From NCBI RefSeq assembly GCF_000473045.1, contig NZ_AXAY01000002.1, positions 296,296 to 360,295 of the forward strand: a DNA stretch of 64,000 nt, given 5' to 3'. This DNA comes from Bradyrhizobium sp. WSM3983. GTDB taxonomy: Bacteria; Pseudomonadota; Alphaproteobacteria; Rhizobiales; Xanthobacteraceae. Below, piece after piece: positions 36,643-44,750 of this stretch; positions within the stretch are counted from its first letter, which is position 1; every line of letters begins with the position of its first letter. The notes beneath the pieces were generated by a model, which ran no database searches, had not been told where the DNA came from, and saw only the letters and a list, made by a program, of their open reading frames with translations. The position numbers and the translations under genes are program-made.

Positions 36643-37524
36643 ATGCAGGCATTCCTGGACATTTTCGACATTTATCTGCTGGAGGCCGTGATCAACGGCA
36701 TCCTGCTCGGCGGCGTGCTGGCGCTGCTGGCGCTCGGGCTCAACCTGATCTTCGGCGTCATCGACGTGACCTGGATCTGCTACGCCGAGCTCGTGATGAT
36801 CGGCATGTATGCGATGTATTTCATGGTCCAGTATTACGGCATCAGCTATTTCATCGCAGCACCGCTGACCATCCTGCTGGTCGCGGTCCTCGGCGCGTTG
36901 CTGCATTATCTCGTGATCGCGCCGCTCTTGACCGCGCCGCCGATCAACCAGCTGCTCGCAACCGGCGGCGTGCTGTTCGTGCTGCAGAGCTTTGCCACCG
37001 TCGCCTTCGGCATCGACTTCCGCAACCTCGGCATCCGCCTGCCGGTGCTTGCCTTCGGCGACATGAACTTCAGTTACGCGCGACTTCTATCGTTCCTGGC
37101 GGCGCTGGTCGGCATGGTCGCGGTCTATCTGTTCATGACGCGCACCTTCACCGGAACCGCGATCCGCGCCATCTCGCAGGACCGCCAGATCATGGCGCTG
37201 ATGGGCGTCGACACCAAACGCATCTATCTCATTACCTCCGCGATCGGCGGCGGGTTGGCGGGGCTCGCCGCCTGCCTCTTGGTGCTGCAATATGACGTGC
37301 ACCCCTTCGTCGGCCTCTCTTTCGGGCCGATCACCTTCCTGATCTGCGTGCTCGGCGGGCTCGGCAACTTCATCGGCGGCTTCATCGCGGCGTTCGTGTT
37401 CGCCGAGATCATCTCGCTCGGCGGCCTGTTCTCCGATCTCGAATGGGGATACGTGCTCGCCTTCGCCTTCTTCATCGTCATGATGTTCATCCGGCCCGCG
37501 GGCCTGCTCGCGAGGCGCCGATGA
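36643..37524 (+). CDS. Branched-chain amino acid-type ABC permease, LivH-like
   Basis: A 293-residue polytopic permease with about eight hydrophobic segments. LEAVINGILLGGVLALLALG at the start and the EAA-like loop ISQDRQIMALMGVDTKRIYL are LivH features. Its stop overlaps the LivM-like start (ATGA). Confidence 0.93.
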   Translation: MQAFLDIFDIYLLEAVINGILLGGVLALLALGLNLIFGVIDVTWICYAELVMIGMYAMYFMVQYYGISYFIAAPLTILLVAVLGALLHYLVIAPLLTAPPINQLLATGGVLFVLQSFATVAFGIDFRNLGIRLPVLAFGDMNFSYARLLSFLAALVGMVAVYLFMTRTFTGTAIRAISQDRQIMALMGVDTKRIYLITSAIGGGLAGLAACLLVLQYDVHPFVGLSFGPITFLICVLGGLGNFIGGFIAAFVFAEIISLGGLFSDLEWGYVLAFAFFIVMMFIRPAGLLARRR

Positions 37525-38540
37525 TGGGGCAGGGCCGGCTTGTCGCGTGGGGGATAGGACTGGCCGCGCTGGTCGCGCTGCCCTTCGTCTATCGCGATCC
37601 CTATCATCTGCACATTCTGGTGCTGATCCTGATCTGGTCGTTCGCCTACACGTCGTGGTCGATGATGGGGCGGTTCGGCCTGGTCTCGCTCGGCCATGGC
37701 GGCTTCATGGGGATCGGTGCCTATGTCACCGCGCTGTTGTGGAATCATCTCGGCCTCTCGCCATGGATCGGCATTCCCGTCGGCATGGTCGCGGCCGGTG
37801 CGCTGGCGCTGATCGTTGGCTATCCCTGCTTCCGCTTCCGCATCACCGGGCATTATTTCGTGCTGGTGACGCTCGCGCTCTCCGGCATCGTGCTCCAGGT
37901 CATCACGGCCACGCGCGACTACACCGGCGGCTCGCTCGGCTACACGCCAAACCGTGCCTCTGGCAGCAAGCTGCTGGCGCTGCAATTCGACGACAAGACC
38001 AGCTGGTATCTGGTCGCGCTCACGGTCTGGCTCGGCGGCATCGTCGTCTGGCATTTGATCGATCGCAGCATGAGCCGCTACGCGCTCGAGGCGATCTCGG
38101 AGGACGAGGACGCGGCTGCTGCCGCCGGCGTCGACGTCACCGCGGAAAAACTGAAGATCACCTTGATCAGCGCTGTGATGACGGCGCTGGCGGGCGCCAT
38201 CTATTGCCAGTACCAGATGTTCATCACACCCGACACTGTCTCCGGCATCGCGGTGTCGCTGCAGATGGTGTTCGCGGCCATCGTCGGCGGCCTGTTCGTC
38301 TCGCTCGGTCCGACTGTCGGCGCCGTCATCACCATCCTGCTCGCGGAAACCCTGCGCATCGGCTTCGGCACCAGGGCGGTCGGCTGGGACAACCTTGTCT
38401 ACGGCGTGCTGCTGGTGCTTTTCATCATATTCCTTCCGAAAGGCATCCTTGGTAGCCTGCTCGACCGATTGAAGTCGCAACGCAAGGTGCCCCGCGCTCA
38501 TGAGCAAAAAGCCGTCCAAACCGCTCGCCCAGGAACTTGA
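37521..38540 (+). CDS. Branched-chain amino acid-type ABC permease, LivM-like
   Basis: A 339-residue permease with about nine hydrophobic segments. LVSLGHGGFMGIGAYVTALL and ISEDEDAAAAAGVDVTAEKLK are LivM features. It has a short charged C-terminal tail whose coding sequence overlaps the start of the PPK2 gene by 41 bp. It completes the five-gene transporter operon. Confidence 0.93.
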   Translation: MMGQGRLVAWGIGLAALVALPFVYRDPYHLHILVLILIWSFAYTSWSMMGRFGLVSLGHGGFMGIGAYVTALLWNHLGLSPWIGIPVGMVAAGALALIVGYPCFRFRITGHYFVLVTLALSGIVLQVITATRDYTGGSLGYTPNRASGSKLLALQFDDKTSWYLVALTVWLGGIVVWHLIDRSMSRYALEAISEDEDAAAAAGVDVTAEKLKITLISAVMTALAGAIYCQYQMFITPDTVSGIAVSLQMVFAAIVGGLFVSLGPTVGAVITILLAETLRIGFGTRAVGWDNLVYGVLLVLFIIFLPKGILGSLLDRLKSQRKVPRAHEQKAVQTARPGT

Positions 38541-39417
38541 CCGCTACATCACGCCATTCCGGCACGACGGGTCCGGCAAGTTTCACCTGAAAGACTACAA
38601 GACCAACGAGAAGGGCGATTTGGACAAGGAGGCGGCGCAGGAGATTCTCGACGCCAACAAGAAACGGCTGATCGCGTTCCAGGAGAAGCTCTACGCCCAG
38701 GATCGCTGGTCGGTGCTGATCGTGTTCCAGGCTATGGATGCCGGCGGCAAGGACAGCGCGATCAAGGCGATCTTCGAGGGCATCAATCCGCAGGGCTGTG
38801 AGGTGTCGGCCTTCAAGGCGCCGAGCAGCAAGGAGCTCGATCACGATTTCCTCTGGCGCCACGTCGTCGCGCTGCCGGAGCGCGGCCATATCGGCATCTT
38901 CAATCGCTCGCATTACGAGGAATGCCTGGTGACGCGCGTGCACCCGGAGATCCTCGCCAAAGAGAAGCTGCCGCCGCGGCTCGTCACCAAGAACATCTGG
39001 AAGGAGCGGTTCGAGGACATCTCCGCCTTCGAGCGCTATCTCTGCCGCAACGGCACATTGGTGCTGAAATTCTTCCTCAACGTGTCCAAGGAGGAGCAGC
39101 GCGAGCGCTTCCTCGGCCGGCTGGAGGAGCCGGCCAAGCAGTGGAAGTTCTCGATGGACGATATCAAGGAGCGCGCCTTATGGTCGCGCTACCAGGCGGT
39201 CTATCAGGACATCGTGCGCCACACGGCAACGTCGCATGCGCCATGGTATGTCGTGCCCGCGGACCACAAATGGTTCGCCCGCGTGGTGATCGGCTCCGTG
39301 ATCGTGGCGGAGCTCGAAAAACTTGACCTGCGCTTTCCCCGTGCCGACAAGGCCTCGCTCGCGGAGTTCGACAACGTGCGCAAGGCGCTGGAGCGGGAGG
39401 GGAAGGGCAAGCGGTAA
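38500..39417 (+). CDS. Polyphosphate kinase 2 family protein
   Basis: A 305-residue PPK2 enzyme. The Walker A-like loop is FQAMDAGGKDSAIKAIFEG (about 78-96), and the Walker B/lid region is GIFNRSHYEECLVTRVHPE. Members move phosphate between polyphosphate and AMP, ADP or GDP; direction and class are not certain from sequence. The start ATG 38500 lies inside the last codons of the LivM-like gene, so translation is probably coupled to the transporter operon. No functional tie to uptake is known to me. Confidence 0.92.
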   Translation: MSKKPSKPLAQELDRYITPFRHDGSGKFHLKDYKTNEKGDLDKEAAQEILDANKKRLIAFQEKLYAQDRWSVLIVFQAMDAGGKDSAIKAIFEGINPQGCEVSAFKAPSSKELDHDFLWRHVVALPERGHIGIFNRSHYEECLVTRVHPEILAKEKLPPRLVTKNIWKERFEDISAFERYLCRNGTLVLKFFLNVSKEEQRERFLGRLEEPAKQWKFSMDDIKERALWSRYQAVYQDIVRHTATSHAPWYVVPADHKWFARVVIGSVIVAELEKLDLRFPRADKASLAEFDNVRKALEREGKGKR

Positions 39418-39447
39418 GGCGCAGCGATCTGCGATCGACCTCCGCCC

Positions 39448-39539
39448 TCGTAGGGTGGGCAAAGCGTAAGCATGCCCACCAATCTTCATCTGGGAGAGAT
39501 GGTGGGCACGGCGCAAGAGCGCCTTTGCCCACCCTACGA
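39448..39539. repeat. Palindromic element, CGTAGGGTGGGCAAAG family
   Basis: The ends TCGTAGGGTGGGCAAAG and CTTTGCCCACCCTACGA are inverted copies. Inside them a second pair (ATGCCCACC and GGTGGGCAC) is nested. It begins CGTAGGGYGG like the element at 57601, suggesting one broad family of small non-autonomous palindromic elements. Confidence 0.75.
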
Positions 39540-39691
39540 TTTCTCGAAAACAACCCCATGCACAGTAGCCGAAGATAGCTTGACTGCTGGCGCAAATAAT
39601 ATTCTGAATTTGCGAATTCTATTTGACCCGTCGGGCAAAACAGGAGCATGACGTCACCATCGCGCCGGTGACCTTCAGTACCTCCGGCCCA

Positions 39692-39883
39692 TCAGTAGCA
39701 AAAGCGTTCGACATTGGCGGGCAGGCTCGCTTCGTAATTCGCCCACTTCTCGTGTTTTGGCAGCTTCACTTCCTTCATCGCGGTGTCGAAGCATTTGCCG
39801 GCATTGGCCGCCTTCTTCACCTCAGCCGAGAGGGATTTATTCCGCGCTCTGATGTGGTCAGTGGTCGCGGAACCGCCCCGCAA
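39692..39883 (-). pseudogene. Possible remnant, MBL-fold hydrolase C-terminus-like
   Basis: An open stretch of 63 codons whose second half (GKCFDTAMKEVKLPKHEKW, then a short NVERFCY end) resembles, from memory, the C-terminal tail of metallo-beta-lactamase-fold hydrolases. No start, no catalytic part and no plausible promoter are present. It may be the last piece of a deleted gene. This call is weak and needs a protein search. Confidence 0.3.
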
Positions 39884-39997
39884 ATGTGATCCTCAGGCCA
39901 ATGATCCGCGCTTGACAGTTTTATGTCACGGGAGGAGCATGCTGATGGTCGCAAACAAGCGACGCGTAACGTCCATCTCAAGAGCAAGGGGAGGTCT

Positions 39998-40030
39998 ATG
40001 ACGCCACCTCCGCAAATCCAGCCGCGTTAA
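39998..40030 (+). other. Ten-codon frame with a strong ribosome-binding site
   Basis: AAGGGGAGGTCT stands just before an ATG that opens MTPPPQIQPR and a TAA. The Shine-Dalgarno match is better than at many real genes here. It may be a leader peptide, the stub of a truncated gene, or chance. Confidence 0.2.
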
Positions 40031-40169
40031 GTGCGATGGAGCTCGTTCGGACTATCGCATAGCGGCGGAAACCGCGAACGGCACGCCGGGTCAAGGTTTA
40101 GTGGGCTGCAGTCAGTGAGGCAGAGCCCCTACCTGCCCGGCGCTGTGCGTTTTGCATCGGTCGCGTCGA

Positions 40170-40793
40170 CTAAGCTTTCTTCCGCACGCCGAAGAGATCA
40201 CCGAGCCATTGATAATAGACCGGCTGCTTCTCCTGCAGCGTGGCGCGGCTGTTGGGGGGACGGTCGACATTGCCCCAGAGATAGAGGCTTCCCGTCACCG
40301 CAAAGAACTCCTGCACGTTCTTCAGCACATAGGAATCGGGCGGATAGAGCTCGTTCTGCCTGGCGATGCCGTAGAAGCGCACGAGATCCGGATTTTGCAA
40401 CGCGCCCGGCAGGACGCGAAAATGATAGGCGTGGAGCAGCTCGTGCAGCAGCACCGGCTTCTCCGGCGCAACGACGGCCGAGTCAACCGTGACGCCCTCG
40501 ACCTTGGACGAGAAGTGTCCGCCGCCGTCGCCCTGTCCGGGCTTGACCGAGACCGGCTGGCTTTTGAAGAAGGTCATGATCTCGGGCTTCGCGCCGCATT
40601 GGACGACGATATCGATCTGATGCTTCAGCGACGCGACAACTTCCTTGAGGTTCGGCTGGCTCTGCGCGGCGCTGGTGTCGACCGTGATGCCGCGATAGGC
40701 GAAGGCGGGTCCGTTCTGCGCGATCGCAGCCCGTGTGCCGAGCACGATCGCAGCTCCTGCAAGCACGAGCTGGCGCCGATCGAAATCTGTCAT
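40170..40793 (-). CDS. Secreted protein with HELLH zinc-peptidase motif
   Basis: A 207-residue protein with an N-terminal export signal that looks Tat-like (DRRQLVLAGAAIVLG, residues 5-19). HELLH (117-121) matches the HExxH zincin motif, and E162 in NVQEFFA is placed like a third zinc ligand, a layout reminiscent of anthrax-lethal-factor-like peptidases. The ATG at 40793 (MTDFDRRQLV) is chosen because the signal peptide begins there. No family name is recognised with certainty. Neighbours give no clue. Confidence 0.7.
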   Translation of the reverse strand: MTDFDRRQLVLAGAAIVLGTRAAIAQNGPAFAYRGITVDTSAAQSQPNLKEVVASLKHQIDIVVQCGAKPEIMTFFKSQPVSVKPGQGDGGGHFSSKVEGVTVDSAVVAPEKPVLLHELLHAYHFRVLPGALQNPDLVRFYGIARQNELYPPDSYVLKNVQEFFAVTGSLYLWGNVDRPPNSRATLQEKQPVYYQWLGDLFGVRKKA

Positions 40794-41013
40794 GTGATGT
40801 CCCCCGAATTCCCACGGTAGTCTCGCATGCTTTTGCGACACCGACCACCGCCGGGTTCCATCACATCTGCGTTGCAGCAAATGCCAAGAGATGGTCGCCT
40901 GATCGGCAAACTTCCGACACATGATCAGAGCGAATAGCGCTGATCCGGCATGACGCAGTGCTTCGCGCGGTCACGATTCCGCCGGCGCATTTCATTTATT
41001 TTGGGGAATCCGC

Positions 41014-43353
41014 GTGTCGCATAAGCTTGCCTCGGCGCTTCTCGCCGCCTTCTTTTTCGCCATCTCGCCGCTCTCCGCCGTCCGCGCCGAGTCGGCTGGT
41101 CCGGCGCCCGGCAATGCCGCCGTACTGTCGCCTGACGAAGCCAGGCGGGCGCTGGAGACGCTTCAGGACGACAGGAAGCGCGCGCAAATGATCGATACGC
41201 TGCGCGCGATCGCGAATGCATCCGGTCCGCAGCAGCCTGCGTCGCCTGCGCCCGAGCAGAAGTCACCGATCCCGCTATCGGCTGACGGCCTCGGCGCGCA
41301 GCTGCTGCTCACGGTGTCCGAGGAGATTGGCGAGATATCGCGCGATGTTGCCGACATGGCGCGGACGCTCACGCATTTTCCGGCGTTCTATTACTGGATC
41401 GTGCGGACCGCGAATGATCCTGACGCCTATAATCTCCTGATCGAGATCGCCTGGAAGCTGGCTCTGGTGTTCGGCTGCGCGCTTGCGGCCGAATGGGTGA
41501 TTGTCCGCCTGATCCGGCGTCCGGTCGCTTTCCTCGAAGGCCGAGTGCCGCAAACCGCGCGCCTGCCAGCGCAGGCGCTGCCCATCGCCGATCCACCGTC
41601 ATCGGTCGCCGACGTCACGCCCGAACCGGAATTGCACAAGCGCCGGCACAGCCTCGCGCGTGTCTGGCAGCTGTTGCTGCGGCTGCCTTTCGTGCTGGGA
41701 CGATTGCTGTTCGAACTCCTCCCGGTGGTCGTTTTCGTCAGCCTCGCGACCGCACTGCTTGGAACGGAGATCGGCGAACCCGCAACCGTCCGCCTCGTGA
41801 TCCTCGCGGTGGTCAACGCGTATGCGTTCTCGCGCGGGCTGATTTGCGTCGTCCGTGCGCTGGCCGGGCCGTTCGGCTTGTTTCCGGTGCGCGCCGAGAC
41901 CGCGGCCTATATCGAGATCTGGGCGCGCCGCATCGTCGGCGTCGCGGTGACCGGTATTGCGTTTGCCAATGTGGCTCTGCTGCTCGGCCTGCATCGCGCC
42001 GGCTACGCAGCGCTGGTGCGCATGGTGATGCTGGTCGTTCATCTCTTCGTCGTCGTCATCATCCTGCAATGCCGACGTCAGGTCGCCGATGCCATCCGCG
42101 CGCCGGCCGACCGGCAGGGGCTCGCGGCGCGCCTGCGCAACCGCATCGCCGGTGGCTGGCATTATCTGGCCATCGCGCTCGATCTGGCGCTGTGGGCAGT
42201 CTGGGCGCTGAACATCCGCAACGGCTATTCGTTGCTGCTGCAATATTTCGTCGGCACCATCGCGGTGGTGCTGATCACGCGCGTCGCGATCATGGTGACG
42301 CTGAGCCTGATCGACCGCGGCTTCCGCATCCAGCCGGAAATCCTCCAGCGTTTTCCGGGACTGGAGATTCGCGCCAACCGCTATCTGCCGCTGCTGCGCA
42401 AGATCGTATCCGGCGTGATTGCCTTCATCGGCTTCGTCGCCGTGCTCGAGGTCTGGGGCGTCGATGCCATCGTCTGGTTCTATGGCGGCCAGATCGGCAG
42501 CCGGCTGCTCTCGGCGGTGGCGACGATCGGCATCGCCGTCGCCATCGCTGCGGCAATCTGGGAAGCCAGCAATGCGCTGCTGGACCGGCAGATCAATACG
42601 CTGTCGCGCGACGGACATTATGCCCGCGCGGCACGCCTGCGCACCTTCCAGCCGATGCTGCGCACGGCGCTGCTGTGCCTGATCGCCACCGTCGTCGGGC
42701 TCACGACGCTGAGCGAAATCGGCGTCAATGTCGCACCGCTGCTCGCCGGTGCCGGCATCGTCGGCATTGCCATCGGCTTCGGTTCGCAAAAGCTGGTGCA
42801 GGATCTCATCACCGGCCTGTTCCTGCTCCTGGAGAATACGGTCCAGGTCGGCGACACCGTCAGCGTGTCGGGCCTGTCAGGCGTGGTCGAGAACGTCTCG
42901 ATCCGCACCATTCGGCTGCGCGCCGGCGACGGCGCCGTGCACATCGTGCCGTTCAGCGCGGTGACGACCATCACCAATGCCAGCCGCGGCGCCGGCAATG
43001 CCTCCGTCAGTGTCAATGTCGCCTATAAGGAAGACACTGATCGCGCCGGCCAGATTCTCAAGGACATCGTCGAGGAGATGCGCCGTGAGAGCGAATTCCG
43101 CCCGCTGATCCGCGGCGATCTCGAGCTTTGGGGCATCGACAAGGTCGATGGCGCGATGGTGTCGATCGTCGGCCAGATCCGCTGCACGGAAGCCGGACGC
43201 TGGCCGGTCCAGCGCGAGTTCAACCGCCGCATGAAGCAGCGCTTCCAGCAGCACGGCATCGAGGTCGCATCCGCGACCCAGACCATCTTGATGCAGATCG
43301 CGCCGCCGGCCGATGTCGCGACCAATCTGACGCCGCGGCGGGCGGCCGGATAA
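41014..43353 (+). CDS. Large MscS family mechanosensitive channel
   Basis: A 779-residue protein with a signal-like N-terminus (about 1-25), a periplasmic segment, about ten transmembrane helices and a C-terminal MscS core. The pore-lining helix reads LLAGAGIVGIAIGFGSQKLVQDLITG, followed by the beta domain (ENTVQVGDTVSVSGLSGVVE). It would release solutes on osmotic downshock. The long N-terminal part puts it in the MscK/YbiO-like group. The start is GTG 41014. Confidence 0.92.
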   Translation: MSHKLASALLAAFFFAISPLSAVRAESAGPAPGNAAVLSPDEARRALETLQDDRKRAQMIDTLRAIANASGPQQPASPAPEQKSPIPLSADGLGAQLLLTVSEEIGEISRDVADMARTLTHFPAFYYWIVRTANDPDAYNLLIEIAWKLALVFGCALAAEWVIVRLIRRPVAFLEGRVPQTARLPAQALPIADPPSSVADVTPEPELHKRRHSLARVWQLLLRLPFVLGRLLFELLPVVVFVSLATALLGTEIGEPATVRLVILAVVNAYAFSRGLICVVRALAGPFGLFPVRAETAAYIEIWARRIVGVAVTGIAFANVALLLGLHRAGYAALVRMVMLVVHLFVVVIILQCRRQVADAIRAPADRQGLAARLRNRIAGGWHYLAIALDLALWAVWALNIRNGYSLLLQYFVGTIAVVLITRVAIMVTLSLIDRGFRIQPEILQRFPGLEIRANRYLPLLRKIVSGVIAFIGFVAVLEVWGVDAIVWFYGGQIGSRLLSAVATIGIAVAIAAAIWEASNALLDRQINTLSRDGHYARAARLRTFQPMLRTALLCLIATVVGLTTLSEIGVNVAPLLAGAGIVGIAIGFGSQKLVQDLITGLFLLLENTVQVGDTVSVSGLSGVVENVSIRTIRLRAGDGAVHIVPFSAVTTITNASRGAGNASVSVNVAYKEDTDRAGQILKDIVEEMRRESEFRPLIRGDLELWGIDKVDGAMVSIVGQIRCTEAGRWPVQREFNRRMKQRFQQHGIEVASATQTILMQIAPPADVATNLTPRRAAG

Positions 43354-43455
43354 CAGCGCCGCAAATTTCCGGCTTGCCTCCGCTCACGCGGCAGCGTTCA
43401 CTCGCCCTCCAGTCCGCTGATGACATGCGGGCGACAAGAAGCTTGGGAGAGAGTG

Positions 43456-44454
43456 ATGCGGGGGCTGTGGGCCGGATTGCGCGGTCATGTGATCGTCATT
43501 TGCGCGTTGATCGGATGTGCTGCATGGAGCGCACCCGGCCACGCGCAGCCATTCCCCTCCCGCCCCATCACTTTGGTGGTCCCGTTCGCGGCCGGCGGGC
43601 CGACCGATACGCTGGCGCGGATCCTGTCGGAACGGATCGCGGCCGAACTGCATGCGACCATCGTGGTCGAGAACGTCGCCGGCGCCTCCGGCAGCATCGC
43701 GGGCGCCCGTGTCGCGCGGGCAACGCCTGACGGCACGACGATCACCATCGGCCATTGGGGCACGCATGTACTCAACGGCGGGATCTTGAAGCTGCCCTAT
43801 GACGTGGTCACCGATTTCGAGCCGGTGGCGCTGGTCGCGATGGGCACGCAGCTGATCGTCGGCCGGAAGTCGCTCGAGGCCAACAATCTGAAAGAGATGA
43901 TCGCGTGGCTGAAGGCCAATCCCGGCAAGGCCACCGCGGGGACCGCCGGCGCCGGCACCGGCGCGCATGTCGCCGGCGTCTTCTTCAAGGAGAAGACCGG
44001 CACCGACTTCCAGTTTGTGCCCTATCGCGGTGCCGGGCCCGCCATGATCGACCTCGTCGCCGGACAGATCGACATCATGTTCGACCAGGCCTCGAACTCG
44101 CTGCCGCAATACAAGAACGGCGCGATCAAGGCGTTCGCGGTGACATCGCCCACGCGGCTCGCGTCCGCGCCTGACATTCCGACCGTCGACGAGGCGGGCC
44201 TGCCCGGTCTCTACATCTCCTATTGGCACGGCATCTGGGCACCGAAGAACATGCCCAAGGAGATCGTCACAAAGCTCAACGCGGCCATTGTCGCGGCGCT
44301 TGCCGATCCCGCCGTCAAGCAGCGCTTTGCCGAACTTGGCCAGGAGATTCCGCCGGTGGACCAGCAATCGCCGACCGCCCTCGGCGCCTTCCAGAAGGCC
44401 GAGACCGAGAAATGGTGGCCGATCGTAAAGGCTGCGGATATCAAGCCCGAGTAG
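43456..44454 (+). CDS. TctC/Bug family binding protein, orphan
   Basis: A 332-residue periplasmic receptor with a signal peptide (about 1-31, ending GHAQ) and the family opening [20 protein letters not shown]. It is a paralogue of the tctC at 7948 (shared ENVAGASG and FVPYRGAGPAMIDLVAGQID layout). No TctA or TctB gene is adjacent, so it may share another permease or act as a sensor. The ATG at 43456 has GGGAGAGAG upstream. Confidence 0.9.
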   Translation: MRGLWAGLRGHVIVICALIGCAAWSAPGHAQPFPSRPITLVVPFAAGGPTDTLARILSERIAAELHATIVVENVAGASGSIAGARVARATPDGTTITIGHWGTHVLNGGILKLPYDVVTDFEPVALVAMGTQLIVGRKSLEANNLKEMIAWLKANPGKATAGTAGAGTGAHVAGVFFKEKTGTDFQFVPYRGAGPAMIDLVAGQIDIMFDQASNSLPQYKNGAIKAFAVTSPTRLASAPDIPTVDEAGLPGLYISYWHGIWAPKNMPKEIVTKLNAAIVAALADPAVKQRFAELGQEIPPVDQQSPTALGAFQKAETEKWWPIVKAADIKPE

Positions 44455-44476
44455 CTGCGCGGGCCACAAGCGCTTC

Positions 44477-44577
44477 CCTCATCGTGAGGAGGCCGCGCAG
44501 CGGCCGTCTCGAAGGATGGCCGCGAGCGAGGGCCTTCATGGTTCGAGACGGCGCTAACGCGCCTCCTCACCATGAGG
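44477..44577. repeat. Palindromic repeat, CTCACCATGAGG family, copy 1
   Basis: Inverted elements CTCATCGTGAGGAGG and CCTCCTCACCATGAG flank CGTCTCGAAGGATGG and CATGGTTCGAGACG. The same modules recur at 46460. Position: between the orphan tctC and the malic enzyme gene. Confidence 0.75.
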
Positions 44578-44750
44578 AGCGAGAGAGTCGCACGACGTTA
44601 ACCTTTGCGCAGTGCGCAACTACCGATCCGCACGAAGATCTCGCTGCGGTGCGAGATCACAATCGCGGCCTGAGGGGCAACGTCCTTGATCTCAAGGGAG
44701 CGCTGGCCGACAATGTTTGCCCTTCAATAAGAAACTCCCTGGGGGATTTC

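Larger units (their letters stand above)
39418..40169. other. Gene-poor stretch between PPK2 and the HELLH protein
   Basis: It contains a 92-bp palindromic element (39448-39539), a locally AT-rich piece (about 39590-39640), a probable gene remnant on the minus strand (39692-39883) and a 10-codon frame with a strong ribosome site (39998-40030). Nothing else coding is seen. Confidence 0.5.

Noticed and set aside
44223..44750. A much longer malic enzyme starting upstream.
   Set aside because: The extra part overlaps the tctC coding end and a palindromic repeat and is not protein-like; a GTG with a good ribosome site is at 44751.
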